Shown here one piece after another: positions 1 to 7,503 of a stretch of DNA of 23,181 nt; within the stretch, counting starts at the first letter, position 1, and every line of letters starts with the position of its first letter. The notes under the pieces were generated by a model. It was not told the DNA's origin, searched no databases, and saw only the letters and a list, made by a program, of their open reading frames with translations. Source of the DNA: CAYXRK01 sp964467615 (lineage in GTDB: Bacteria; Hydrogenedentota; Hydrogenedentia; Hydrogenedentales; GCA-2746185); the NCBI GenBank assembly GCA_964467615.1, contig CAYXRK010000065.1:1-23181 (forward strand), read 5' to 3'. The translations under genes were made by a program, and so were the position numbers.

Positions 1-195
1 GCGGCGGTCGGGTCCGCCGTGCGCGAAGGCGTCGAAGCTGCTGGTGTCCTCGACGTGGATGCCGGGTGGCAGGGCGAGCGCGAAGAGGTGCTCGCGCACG
101 GGATGGCAATTCCGGCCGAGAAAGGAGGCGAGCAGGTCGGGCGCGGGCAGGTCGTAGACGCGCCGTGGTGTGGAGGGTTCCCTATACCCGACACC
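1..195 (-). CDS. Unidentified coding region, runs off the left edge; 5' end lost
   Basis: This minus-strand frame is open from an in-frame TAG (196-198) to the window edge. It reads through YDLPAPDLLASFLGRN, then a segment with HPVREHLFALAL, PPGIHVEDTSSF and DAFAHGG. Nearly every codon from about 170 downwards ends in G or C, matching strongly used coding frames elsewhere in the window, whereas the opposite-strand ORFs here look like its shadow. No ATG is available; only an internal GTG (Val before REHLF) could start it. The upstream limit lies inside a 7-bp repeat array at 180-207, so the original start may have been lost or displaced there. I do not recognise the family and assign no function. 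Confidence 0.4.
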
Positions 196-207
196 CTAAA
201 CCCGATA
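180..207. repeat. Heptanucleotide tandem array, consensus CCC(T/G)ANA
   Basis: Four consecutive 7-bp units: CCCTATA, CCCGACA, CCCTAAA, CCCGATA, followed by a decayed fifth. It sits exactly where the minus-strand coding frame of 1-195 loses its 5' end. Confidence 0.75.
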
Positions 208-431
208 CCCCTCGAACACCCTCTTATGAGGAACTGGAAACGTGGGGTGCCATCGACGACGTCCCTGGGATTGCCGTACCAGACAGCATCACCATTGAGG
301 ACATCGATGGCCAATTCTACGTCGGAGTTGAGCTATACCAATCCGCAGTTCTTCAACTAGGCTGCACTGCGCGGAAGTGAATCGGCCTCAACCGAAGTCG
401 GGTGTTGCCCAAATTCCTATCCAACTGAGTT

Positions 432-456
432 CTCTGCGATCTCTGCGTTCTCTGTG
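432..456. repeat. Three 9-bp units with CTCTGCG core
   Basis: CTCTGCG cores start at 432 and 441, and CTCTGTG at 450, giving an exact 9-bp period. Similar CTCTGCG-rich strings occur in intergenic DNA of many unrelated bacteria as far as I recall; no function is known to me. Confidence 0.6.
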
Positions 457-528
457 GCCATCTCGTTACTCGAGGTAGTCACAATCTGTGATCACGTTCC
501 GCGAGATCATGTCGGGATTTCCGGGTGG

Positions 529-612
529 TTCTTGCGGAGTTCGGAGCGGTTTTTACGGAGTTTGGAGACGATTTCGCGGCGTTTGAAGGTCGTTTTTCGC
601 CGTTTTTCAAGT
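529..612. repeat. Four degenerate 21-bp tandem repeats
   Basis: Units at 529-549, 550-570, 571-591 and 592-612 share a T-run followed by GCGGNGTTYGGAG-like sequence. Read on the minus strand the period corresponds to seven residues (for example SSPNSVK then TAPNSAR), which creates an apparent 69-residue ORF at 479-688. The repeat could be a decayed coding repeat or a purely intergenic minisatellite. Confidence 0.55.
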
Positions 613-625
613 GCCAGTTGTCAGG

Positions 626-640
626 GTTCCATAATGGAAC
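626..640. promoter_or_regulatory. Perfect palindrome GTTCCAT-A-ATGGAAC, operator-like
   Basis: The two 7-base arms are exact reverse complements around a single A. A 15-bp dyad is the usual size of a helix-turn-helix regulator site. There is no adjacent gene start, since the nearest gene (731-1996) ends here, so a regulatory role is only a possibility. Confidence 0.3.
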
Positions 641-730
641 GAAATGACCGCGTCCCACGTTTTTGCCGTCCGGCGACGCGTCTTCCAACTGCGTGGGCCG
701 GCGAGTGTCGTGATCGACGGCCCATGGGGA

Positions 731-1996
731 TTAGGGTTCTTTGGCGGGGGTTTCGGTTTCGGTTTCGGATTCGGGTTCGAGGACGTCGAGGCGGACTTTG
801 GAGATTTGGTGGCTTTGGCCTTCTAGGATGGTGATGCGGAAGTTGCCGCGGCGAAGTTTTTCGCCTTGGGCGGGGATACGGCCGGCGAGGCGCATGACCC
901 AGCCGGCGACGGTCTCGACTTCGTCGTCTTCGACGGTGACGCCGATGGCTTCGGAGAGGTCTTCGAGGTACATGCGGGCCTCGACGACGTAGGCCTTGGG
1001 GCCGACTTGGCGGATTTGGGCGCGTTCGGCGTCGTGTTCATCTTGGATTTCGCCGAAGATTTCCTCGAGGGCGTCTTCGAGCGTGACGAGTCCGTCGGTG
1101 CCGCCGTATTCGTCGGTGACAATCGCGAGGTGTTGGGGGTCGGTTTTGAGTTCTTGGAGGAGTTCGTCGAGGGTCTTTGAATCGGGGACGTGGAGGACGT
1201 CCTGGACGAAGCGCGTGATGGATTGGTCGTCCTGGGAATCGAGGAGGACGTCGTAGACGTTGGCGACGCCGATGACACTGTCGATGCGGTCGCGGTAGAT
1301 TGGGATTCGGGTGCGGCCGCATTTAACGAAGAGTTCGGCGAGTTCCGCCTTGGTGGCGGTTTCAGGCAGGGCCTGAATGTCGATTCGGGGGACCATGATC
1401 TCGTTTGCTTGGATTTTGTCGAGGTCCATGATCGAATGGATCATTTCCTGTTCTTCTTTATCGATGCTTCCGCGGGCGACGTTTGCCTCGATGAGGTTGC
1501 GGAGGTCTTCTTCGGTGGAGAGGACGGGGCTGATGTCGCGTTGCTGAGCGCCGGCTAGAGCAAAAAGGCCGCGAAAAACGTACATTGTGGGCATAACGAG
1601 AATCGCGAGGACGAGGTCGACGCGGTCGAGCACGGGATACAGGGCGATGAGGAGGGCGTTCGGGCGGTAGCGGAAGAGGCTGCGAGGGACGAATTCGCCC
1701 AGGACAAGGAAGCATGGGGCGGCGATGGCGGCGGCGATCCATGCGCTGGTGACGGCGTATTCGAGCGCTAGTAGGCCGATGATCATGGCGAGCGCCGTAC
1801 CGAGGACGCGGGTGGTGACAGCGCGTCCGGGGTTGGTGAAGCGCTGGACAAGGTGCGCGGCCCTCCCGGCGGGGCCGCCCGAGGCGAGTTCGACGAGGCG
1901 CGCGCGGTCGGAATAGACGATGCCGGTTTCGTATCCGACCAGGAGTCCGTGCAGGAGGACGCAGAGGATGAAGATGGCGATGGCAATGACAATCAT
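731..1996 (-). CDS. CNNM/CorC-type membrane protein with CBS pair (copy A)
   Basis: Predicted inner-membrane protein of the HlyC/CorC (CNNM) family, associated with Mg2+ or other divalent-cation efflux and tolerance. From the N-terminus it has a DUF21/CNNM transmembrane domain (about residues 1-150, with hydrophobic spans at 1-22, 63-85 and 87-103 and the family signature GEFVPRSLF), a CBS pair (about 185-310, with EIMVPRIDI and the IVTDEYGGTDGLVTLEDALEEIFGEI region), and a C-terminal CorC_HlyC domain (about 325-410). The length of 421 residues is normal. The ATG overlaps the stop of the upstream paralog by 4 bp, so the two are probably translationally coupled; it is the last gene of the operon starting at eno. 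The C-terminus is a low-complexity ESETETET tail encoded by a hexanucleotide repeat. Family assignment is firm; the transported ion is not known. Confidence 0.93.
   Translation of the reverse strand: MIVIAIAIFILCVLLHGLLVGYETGIVYSDRARLVELASGGPAGRAAHLVQRFTNPGRAVTTRVLGTALAMIIGLLALEYAVTSAWIAAAIAAPCFLVLGEFVPRSLFRYRPNALLIALYPVLDRVDLVLAILVMPTMYVFRGLFALAGAQQRDISPVLSTEEDLRNLIEANVARGSIDKEEQEMIHSIMDLDKIQANEIMVPRIDIQALPETATKAELAELFVKCGRTRIPIYRDRIDSVIGVANVYDVLLDSQDDQSITRFVQDVLHVPDSKTLDELLQELKTDPQHLAIVTDEYGGTDGLVTLEDALEEIFGEIQDEHDAERAQIRQVGPKAYVVEARMYLEDLSEAIGVTVEDDEVETVAGWVMRLAGRIPAQGEKLRRGNFRITILEGQSHQISKVRLDVLEPESETETETPAKEP
749..778. repeat. Hexanucleotide repeat (GGTTTC)n inside the 3' end of a gene
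   Basis: Five consecutive 6-bp units: GGTTTC three times, then GGATTC and GGGTTC. On the coding (minus) strand it specifies the acidic Glu-Thr/Ser tail of the CNNM protein. Unit loss or gain would keep the reading frame. Confidence 0.8.
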
Positions 1997-3483
1997 GACG
2001 CCGCCAATTCTTCGGGGAGTTGTTGAATTCGGGCGCGGATGGAAGCGATGCGTTTTCCTTCGACGCGCTCGATGGTGAATACGACGCCGTTGTGCTTGAT
2101 GCTGTCGCCGGCTTCGGGGATCTTGCCGACGCCGGCCATGACGAAGCCGCCGAGGGTTTCGTGTTCACCGTCTTCGATGGGGACGCCAAGCAGTTGGCCG
2201 ACTTGTTCGAGGTCCATCGCGCCGTCAATGCGGTAGGCGCGGCCTCCGAGTTCTTCGTAGGTGGGGGGCGCGTCGTCTCCCTCGTCTTCGATGTCGCCGA
2301 CGACGACTTCCATGGCGTCCTCGAGGGTGACGATGCCTTCGGTGCCGCCGAATTCGTCGACGACGATGGCGAGGTGGGTGCGCAGTTGTTGGCATTCCTT
2401 GATGAATTGATCGACGGTCATGGTGGCGGGGACGTAGTAGGGTTTGCGGGCGATCGATTTGACCGGTTTGTCGAGTTCGTTTCGGGCGGCGAGGGGGAGG
2501 AGGTCTTTGGCGTAGAGGACGCCGGTGACTTGGTCGAGATTTTCGCGGTAGAGCGGCATTCGGGAGTATTCATTGACGCGGTAAAACTCGATGGCATCGC
2601 GGGCGGGGAGGTCTTCGCTCAGGCCGATGATGTCGGGCCTTGGGACGAGAATTTCTCGGAGCATGACTTCGCCGTAGCTGAGGACGCCGCGGATCATTTC
2701 GCCTTCGTCTAATTCGATCACCGAGCGGGGGTGGACGCGTTCGAATACGGCCTCGAATTCGCCGTCGAGCACGAAGGGGGCGGGTTGGAGATCGGGTTGT
2801 TTGGCCGCGGAAAAAGCAGCGACGAGTAGGTTGTGGATGGTCCACCGAAACGGCGCGAGGGCCAGGGACAGGATGTTGATGGGAACGATGGCGGCGAGCG
2901 CGAAGGACTCGCTGCGGCGTGCGGCGGCAACGCGGGGGAGGACGTCGCCGAGGACCACGATGCCGAACAGGGCGGCGGCGCCGGCGGCGGGGTAGGTGGA
3001 CAAGGGCGGCCACGTGTAACCCGCGGAGAGGATGCGGTGCACGAGCAATGGGGCGAGGAGACAAAAGGCGACGTTCGCGGCGGTCTTGGCGATGAGTATG
3101 TCCGCGAGTAGGCGCCCCGGGCGGACCATCGCGGCGGCGACGAGGCGTGCGGCGAAGCCGCCTTCGGCGTGCATGGCGCGGAGCCGGGCGGGCGGAATCG
3201 AGAATAGGGCAACTTCGGCGGCGGACATAAAGGCGGACATAGCAAGTCCAATAGCCACGCCTATGAGCATGCTGAGCGGCGTGACGAGCACCGCGTCGCT
3301 ATCGGAAAGACCGGAGGCTACAGCGGCCGGCGCCGCGACGATCGCAACGATGCCGACGCGCAAGACAGAGTGCTTGCTCACGCCAACAACGGTTATGTGA
3401 TCCGAACTTCGGCTGGTACTATCGTCTTCCACTGCTTCCGCTTCCTCCGCGCGCGGGCGATTTTGGTCCGAAAGCCCATGCAT
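1993..3483 (-). CDS. CNNM/CorC-type membrane protein with CBS pair (copy B)
   Basis: Second, divergent CNNM-family protein. It has hydrophobic spans at about residues 40-60, 66-95, 126-150 and 162-235, a CBS pair at about 262-390 (EILVPRPDII, then IVVDEFGGTEGIVTLEDAMEVVVGDI) and a C-terminal CorC_HlyC domain at about 405-490. The ATG at 3483 lies 65 bp inside ybeY, an unusually long overlap, and no Shine-Dalgarno is visible. An in-frame GTG at 3381 (residue 35, SKHSVLRVGIV follows) would remove both the overlap and an acidic, non-conserved N-terminus and is an equally good start. The stop overlaps the ATG of copy A. Pairs of CNNM genes often follow ybeY; the E. coli relative is corC (ybeX), which lacks the membrane domain. 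The function is probably ion transport or regulation by nucleotide-binding CBS domains. Confidence 0.9.
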   Translation of the reverse strand: MHGLSDQNRPRAEEAEAVEDDSTSRSSDHITVVGVSKHSVLRVGIVAIVAAPAAVASGLSDSDAVLVTPLSMLIGVAIGLAMSAFMSAAEVALFSIPPARLRAMHAEGGFAARLVAAAMVRPGRLLADILIAKTAANVAFCLLAPLLVHRILSAGYTWPPLSTYPAAGAAALFGIVVLGDVLPRVAAARRSESFALAAIVPINILSLALAPFRWTIHNLLVAAFSAAKQPDLQPAPFVLDGEFEAVFERVHPRSVIELDEGEMIRGVLSYGEVMLREILVPRPDIIGLSEDLPARDAIEFYRVNEYSRMPLYRENLDQVTGVLYAKDLLPLAARNELDKPVKSIARKPYYVPATMTVDQFIKECQQLRTHLAIVVDEFGGTEGIVTLEDAMEVVVGDIEDEGDDAPPTYEELGGRAYRIDGAMDLEQVGQLLGVPIEDGEHETLGGFVMAGVGKIPEAGDSIKHNGVVFTIERVEGKRIASIRARIQQLPEELAAS

Positions 3484-3919
3484 CGTCGTATGTGGTTCCG
3501 AGATATTCGGATTGCTTTTTTATCATGACTTTCTGTTGGCGATCGGTCTGGTGATCGTGGCCGAGCAAATGCAGCAGGCCGTGACAAAACAAAAGGTCAA
3601 TTTCCTTGCGCATCAGGGGTCGGTTAGCACCGCAGTTTCGCTCGACGGTCTCGAGGGAAATGACGATATCGCCGAGCGGGGAGGGGGCCACTCCTTTGAT
3701 GGGTTTCTGCTCGAAAGAAAGTACGTCGGTGGATTCGTTTAGACCGCGATACTCGCGGTTAAGATTCTTGATAGACGCGTCGTCGCAGAATAGCACGCTG
3801 AGCTCACAGTCCTTTTCGGCCTGTTCGCCTTGGCAGATTCGTCCGGCGAGGGCCGCCAACCAATCGCGCCGGTAAAGGCGTTTTCGGGTGGAGTCATTGC
3901 GAATACGGAGCGCGATCAT
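3419..3919 (-). CDS. ybeY: Endoribonuclease YbeY
   Basis: Single-strand-specific metallo-endoribonuclease needed for 16S rRNA 3'-end maturation and 70S ribosome quality control. The signature HGLLHLLGHDH is present at residues 113-123, giving zinc ligands H113, H117 and H123 (family consensus HGxLHLxGYDH, with His replacing Tyr here). The upstream conserved stretch LNREYRGLNESTDVLSFE (about 53-70) is typical. The usual protein of about 150 residues ends soon after the helix MIKKQSEYL; this one carries about 27 extra residues rich in Gly, Ser and Arg, encoded in the segment that overlaps the next gene. The ATG overlaps the stop of the pgpH-like gene by 4 bp. The order phoH-pgpH-ybeY is also found in Firmicutes, supporting the call. 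Confidence 0.95.
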   Translation of the reverse strand: MIALRIRNDSTRKRLYRRDWLAALAGRICQGEQAEKDCELSVLFCDDASIKNLNREYRGLNESTDVLSFEQKPIKGVAPSPLGDIVISLETVERNCGANRPLMRKEIDLLFCHGLLHLLGHDHQTDRQQKVMIKKQSEYLGTTYDDAWAFGPKSPARGGSGSSGRR

Positions 3920-6435
3920 TTTTGCGCGCGTCCCCCCGGCAGCGAAATCACGTTCTTCGCGGGTTGTTGGCGGTCGTCAGGTTTGTCCGGATACGCGATT
4001 CGTGTGTGGTAGTTGGACATGACGCGCCTCGCGATGACTTCGCCGACATCGTCGAGTTCGCGAAGCGTAATGTTGCACTCGTCGAATTGACGATCTTCCC
4101 CGCGCGCTTGGATGATCTTGTAAACGAATTCGCGGACGCGCTCCTCGTTGGGGTTTTTCATGGAGCGGATCCCGGATTCGACGCCGTCGCAAATCATGAG
4201 GACGGCGGTTTCGCGGCTTTGGGGTTTGGGTCCTGGATAACGGTAGTCTTCCTCGCGGACGTCGCCGTGTTTCTGCTGATCGACGGCCTGTTGGTGGAAG
4301 AAACTGATGAGCATCGTGCCGTGGTGTTCGCGGATTCCGTCAACGATGGGTTCGGGGAGGTGAAATTCGCGGGCCATTTCGACGCCTTCGGCGACGTGCG
4401 ATGCGATTGCCCTGGCGCTTAGTCTGGGGGAGAGTTCATCGTGAACATTGGGCCCGGCCTGGTTCTCGATGAAATATTCGGGCCTGCACATTTTTCCGAT
4501 GTCGTGGTAGTAGGCGCTGACGCGGGCGAGGAGTCCATTTCCGCCGATGGCGTCGCAGGCGGCTTCGGCGAGCTGACCCATGGCGAGGCTATGCGCGTAT
4601 GTTGCGGGGACCTCTTGGGCGAGCCTGCGCAAGAGGCCATTGTTGAGGTCGGAGTACTCGAGTAATTGGATGTCTGTCGTGATTCCAAAAAGCCGCTCGA
4701 GTGGCGAGAGAAGACCCGGAATCAGAAATAGGCAGATGATTCCATTCAGGGCTACGAACGACATCGCGCGAACCGCGGAGAACTCCAGGAGCGAATCGGT
4801 CGCGAGACCGGTGGCGGCCACGGCGGCGAGGCCGAATACCGTGCCTGTAACAACAGCGCGGGTAATGTCCGTGCGCCGGCGTACGCGGTAGACGCTCGAA
4901 ATCGCCGCGAGACCCATGGCGACGCCGGTGGTGAGGAGTTGCCAATCTTGATGAAACAAAGCGGATAGAAGGAAGGCGGTCAACGTAGTAACAAGACCCG
5001 AGAGGCGCGAGGTTGTGAGAATCGCGAGCAGCACCGCGGAGGCCATGAGTGGCGTCAGCATGCCGGTCGAATCGAAAACGGAAACGAGCCTGCCCGCGAG
5101 GAGCGTACAGGTCATGAGCAACAGGGCGACGGTGATGTACTTGTGCGCATCTCTATTTCTAGGGACGACCGCGGGCGCAAATCCGATCAAGGCGGTGAGG
5201 ACAAGCGCGACGAGGATAACGTTCGACGCGAGCGGGGAAAAAATACTTCGCGCGGGTTGAAAGCCTTCACGCAGCAGTTGCCAATACCGTTCAACGTCGT
5301 GGCGCGATTGGTCGTTCCAAAGGTCGCCTTCGCGTTGGATGACCTGGTTGGCCACGATTCGCCGCGTGACCGGCGGAACCTTGAGGCGGGCCAATTCGCG
5401 ATCACTCTCGGACGCGATACGGTCGAGATATAAGGTATCCGTTACATGGGAGGCCGCCATTTCGTAGGCGGCCGCCAGGAGTTGTTCCCACGGCACGCTC
5501 GCTTCGGGCTGTGCGGCGGCCTCAGCGATACGCATGTCGGCAATACTTGCGCGCAATCGGTTGCGGGCGGCTTCAGGTGTGGGGAGGGCCGCAAAGCCGA
5601 CGAGTTCAGCGGGCTTGAGTTCGCCGACAGTCCTGGCGCGGACCAATTGGACGTCCTGGGGCCCGTCGTCACCGCGCGGCGCGGCAGCCTCCGGCAGAAC
5701 GCCGGTGATGAGCACTCGTTCAAGCCCGGTGCGCGCCAAATTGGTAAGCGTATCGAGGTAAGCGTACTCCAGTTCCGGAACGGCCGGCTCGAGAATACCC
5801 TTAGTCGGCCTCACGTCGGTCGGGTTCCCGTTTGCATCCAAAACTCCCTGGACCTCGAATTCGCGCTTGGGCAAACTCCCCTCGGACGGGACGAGCCACG
5901 GCACGAGGAACGTCGTCTCGGCGAAACCCTCGAACAAGGGGTCGCGCTTCCATTGTTCGATGAGCGCGGTCAGGGTCTTGGTGAGGACATCGTTTTCCGA
6001 GTCGGCGGAGGTCGACGCTTGGAGGGCGTCGCGAATCGTAGTCTTGACTTGGTCGCGCCGTTCCGTAAGTGTGTTGATGCGCTGGGACAAGGTGAGCAAT
6101 TGGGTGTCGACGCGTTGTAAATCCACGGCGTAACGTTCAGGGACGGAGCGCGCCGTGGCGTCAATCGCGGCGCGCGTTGCTTCGAGGTCTTCAGATTCGA
6201 ACGCGAAAGTCGCGCGAATGGTCCTTGACGCGGCGGCTTCGGTCGATACGTCGTACTCCCCGGTAGGTGAGTTCAAGATGGGGAAATCGGTCATCGCAGC
6301 GAGCATCAACGCGCCGGCGAGCCCGACGAAGAGGCGTTGGAAGCGCGTTCGGCGGTACGCGAGCGATTGGGATTCGTGGCCACTGAAGCCTGTGCCTGAA
6401 CGGCTTCGTCGGCGGATGTCGGGACCCGATTTCAT
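3916..6435 (-). CDS. pgpH: 7TM-HD phosphohydrolase, PgpH/YqfF type (c-di-AMP phosphodiesterase family)
   Basis: Large membrane protein with an extracytoplasmic 7TMR-HDED region (about residues 60-395, after a TM helix at 33-50), about seven TM helices (roughly 404-580) and a cytoplasmic HD domain (about 610-770). Metal-binding residues are visible: H614 in TYAHSLAMG, H644-D645 in YYHDIGK, H704-H705 in REHHG and D750 in MICDGVES. In characterised PgpH proteins this domain hydrolyses cyclic di-AMP to pApA; the same substrate here is inferred. At 839 residues it exceeds the roughly 700-720 of Firmicute relatives, mostly in the extracytoplasmic part and the C-terminal tail. It lies 21 bp after phoH and overlaps ybeY, the classical neighbourhood of this family. 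No diadenylate cyclase is present in the window. Confidence 0.92.
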   Translation of the reverse strand: MKSGPDIRRRSRSGTGFSGHESQSLAYRRTRFQRLFVGLAGALMLAAMTDFPILNSPTGEYDVSTEAAASRTIRATFAFESEDLEATRAAIDATARSVPERYAVDLQRVDTQLLTLSQRINTLTERRDQVKTTIRDALQASTSADSENDVLTKTLTALIEQWKRDPLFEGFAETTFLVPWLVPSEGSLPKREFEVQGVLDANGNPTDVRPTKGILEPAVPELEYAYLDTLTNLARTGLERVLITGVLPEAAAPRGDDGPQDVQLVRARTVGELKPAELVGFAALPTPEAARNRLRASIADMRIAEAAAQPEASVPWEQLLAAAYEMAASHVTDTLYLDRIASESDRELARLKVPPVTRRIVANQVIQREGDLWNDQSRHDVERYWQLLREGFQPARSIFSPLASNVILVALVLTALIGFAPAVVPRNRDAHKYITVALLLMTCTLLAGRLVSVFDSTGMLTPLMASAVLLAILTTSRLSGLVTTLTAFLLSALFHQDWQLLTTGVAMGLAAISSVYRVRRRTDITRAVVTGTVFGLAAVAATGLATDSLLEFSAVRAMSFVALNGIICLFLIPGLLSPLERLFGITTDIQLLEYSDLNNGLLRRLAQEVPATYAHSLAMGQLAEAACDAIGGNGLLARVSAYYHDIGKMCRPEYFIENQAGPNVHDELSPRLSARAIASHVAEGVEMAREFHLPEPIVDGIREHHGTMLISFFHQQAVDQQKHGDVREEDYRYPGPKPQSRETAVLMICDGVESGIRSMKNPNEERVREFVYKIIQARGEDRQFDECNITLRELDDVGEVIARRVMSNYHTRIAYPDKPDDRQQPAKNVISLPGGRAQK

Positions 6436-6456
6436 TTTGGTAGTCGCAGGCCCGGT

Positions 6457-7500
6457 CTATTCGGCGGAGTCGGGAGGCCCGTTGGATGGCCCGAGTTGAG
6501 ACGTGGACATGGCGGGGTCTTTTGCGTTGTTCCGGAGCGCCGCTTGTTCATCAGATTCGTAGGCCTCGACAATGTTCTGCACGAGCCGATGGCGTACCAC
6601 GTCGCCCCGGTCGAGGCGCACGACAGAAATGCCTTCGGTCGAGCGCAGGACCCGTTCCGCGTCCACTAAACCAGATAGAATGGTCGCAGGCAGATCGACT
6701 TGTGTAATGTCGCCGGTAATGATGGCACGCGAGCCTTCACCGAGGCGCGTAAGGAACATTTTCATTTGTTGGGGCGTGGTGTTTTGGGCCTCGTCGAGGA
6801 CCGCGAAACAATTGTTCAGGGTGCGTCCGCGCATGAACGCGAGGGGCGCGACTTCGATTTGCTCTCGTTCGAATAGTTTGCGGACCCGGTCGGCGTCGAC
6901 CATGGAGTAGAGGGCGTCGTAGAGGGGCCGAAGGTAGGGGTTGACCTTTTCGCGCAAATCGCCGGGCAAGAAGCCCAGGTTCTCGCCGGCTTCGACGGCG
7001 GGGCGGGTGAGGACGAGCCGGTTTACTTCCTTGTTGAGTAGGGCCGAGACGGCGGCGGCCATGGCGAGGTAGGTTTTTCCGGTGCCGGCGGGACCGATCG
7101 CAAGTACGAGTTCGTGCGTGCGTATCGCGTCGAGGTAGGCCTTCTGCCCAGCGGTCCTCGGCTTGATGAAGATGTCTTTGCGGAGGACCGGCGACAACTC
7201 GCCGATGATGTGCGGGGCCTGTCCGCTCGGCGCATTGCGGGCGCGATCGAGCGCGTACGCCACCTCGTCCACGGTGGGAGTATGCCCCTGGCGGACGGAG
7301 GCCAGGAGGTCGTTAAGAATTCGTCCTACCAATTCAGCCTCATGCGCCTCGCCTAGGACGGCCACTTTGGTGCCGCGATCGACGATACGAACGGCAGCTT
7401 CGCGCTGGATACATTTGCGCAGTTCACCGTTCCGGCCGAGCAGCTTGATGGCCTCGTCCTGGTTACGAAGGGTGAGCTCGTGTGTCAGAGTACTGCCCAA
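6457..7500 (-). CDS. phoH: PhoH-family ATPase (PhoH/YbeZ)
   Basis: Cytoplasmic P-loop ATPase of the PhoH/YbeZ family, an RNA-associated nucleotidase that partners YbeY in several bacteria. Walker A GPAGTGKT is at residues 136-143 and Walker B with the DEAQNTT extension at 232-242; the ITGDITQVDLP motif (261-271) is intact. The N-terminal KH-like part (10-90) is normal, and the length of 347 fits the family. The start codon appears to be TTG at 7500: the in-frame codons upstream are GAC and then the TAG stop of the preceding gene, so no ATG is available before conserved sequence begins. This places phoH three bases after the ftsB-like stop and in the same frame. The C-terminal 25 residues are low complexity (Ser, Pro, Asn). 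Confidence 0.95.
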   Translation of the reverse strand: MGSTLTHELTLRNQDEAIKLLGRNGELRKCIQREAAVRIVDRGTKVAVLGEAHEAELVGRILNDLLASVRQGHTPTVDEVAYALDRARNAPSGQAPHIIGELSPVLRKDIFIKPRTAGQKAYLDAIRTHELVLAIGPAGTGKTYLAMAAAVSALLNKEVNRLVLTRPAVEAGENLGFLPGDLREKVNPYLRPLYDALYSMVDADRVRKLFEREQIEVAPLAFMRGRTLNNCFAVLDEAQNTTPQQMKMFLTRLGEGSRAIITGDITQVDLPATILSGLVDAERVLRSTEGISVVRLDRGDVVRHRLVQNIVEAYESDEQAALRNNAKDPAMSTSQLGPSNGPPDSAE

Positions 7501-7503
7501 GTC

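Larger units (their letters stand above)
176..730. other. Gene-free intergenic stretch with several short repeats
   Basis: About 555 bases without a convincing gene. It contains a telomere-like heptanucleotide array (180-207), a weak plus-strand open stretch (about 219-380, no ATG) that may be a gene relic, a 9-bp CTCTGCG array (432-456), four degenerate 21-bp repeats (529-612) and a perfect 7+1+7 palindrome (626-640). The only minus-strand ORF (479-688) is built largely from the 21-bp repeats and I do not count it as a gene. It is the region downstream of the long minus-strand operon that ends at 731. Confidence 0.6.

Noticed and set aside
479..688. 69-residue minus-strand ORF in the left intergenic region
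   Set aside because: Most of it is made of the 21-bp repeats; there is no recognisable domain and no ribosome binding site. Listed as a repeat instead.
694..724. 7-bp stem (TGGGCCG/CGGCCCA) with a 17-base loop just beyond the end of the long operon
   Set aside because: The loop is long and no T-run follows on the minus strand, so it is too weak to call a terminator.
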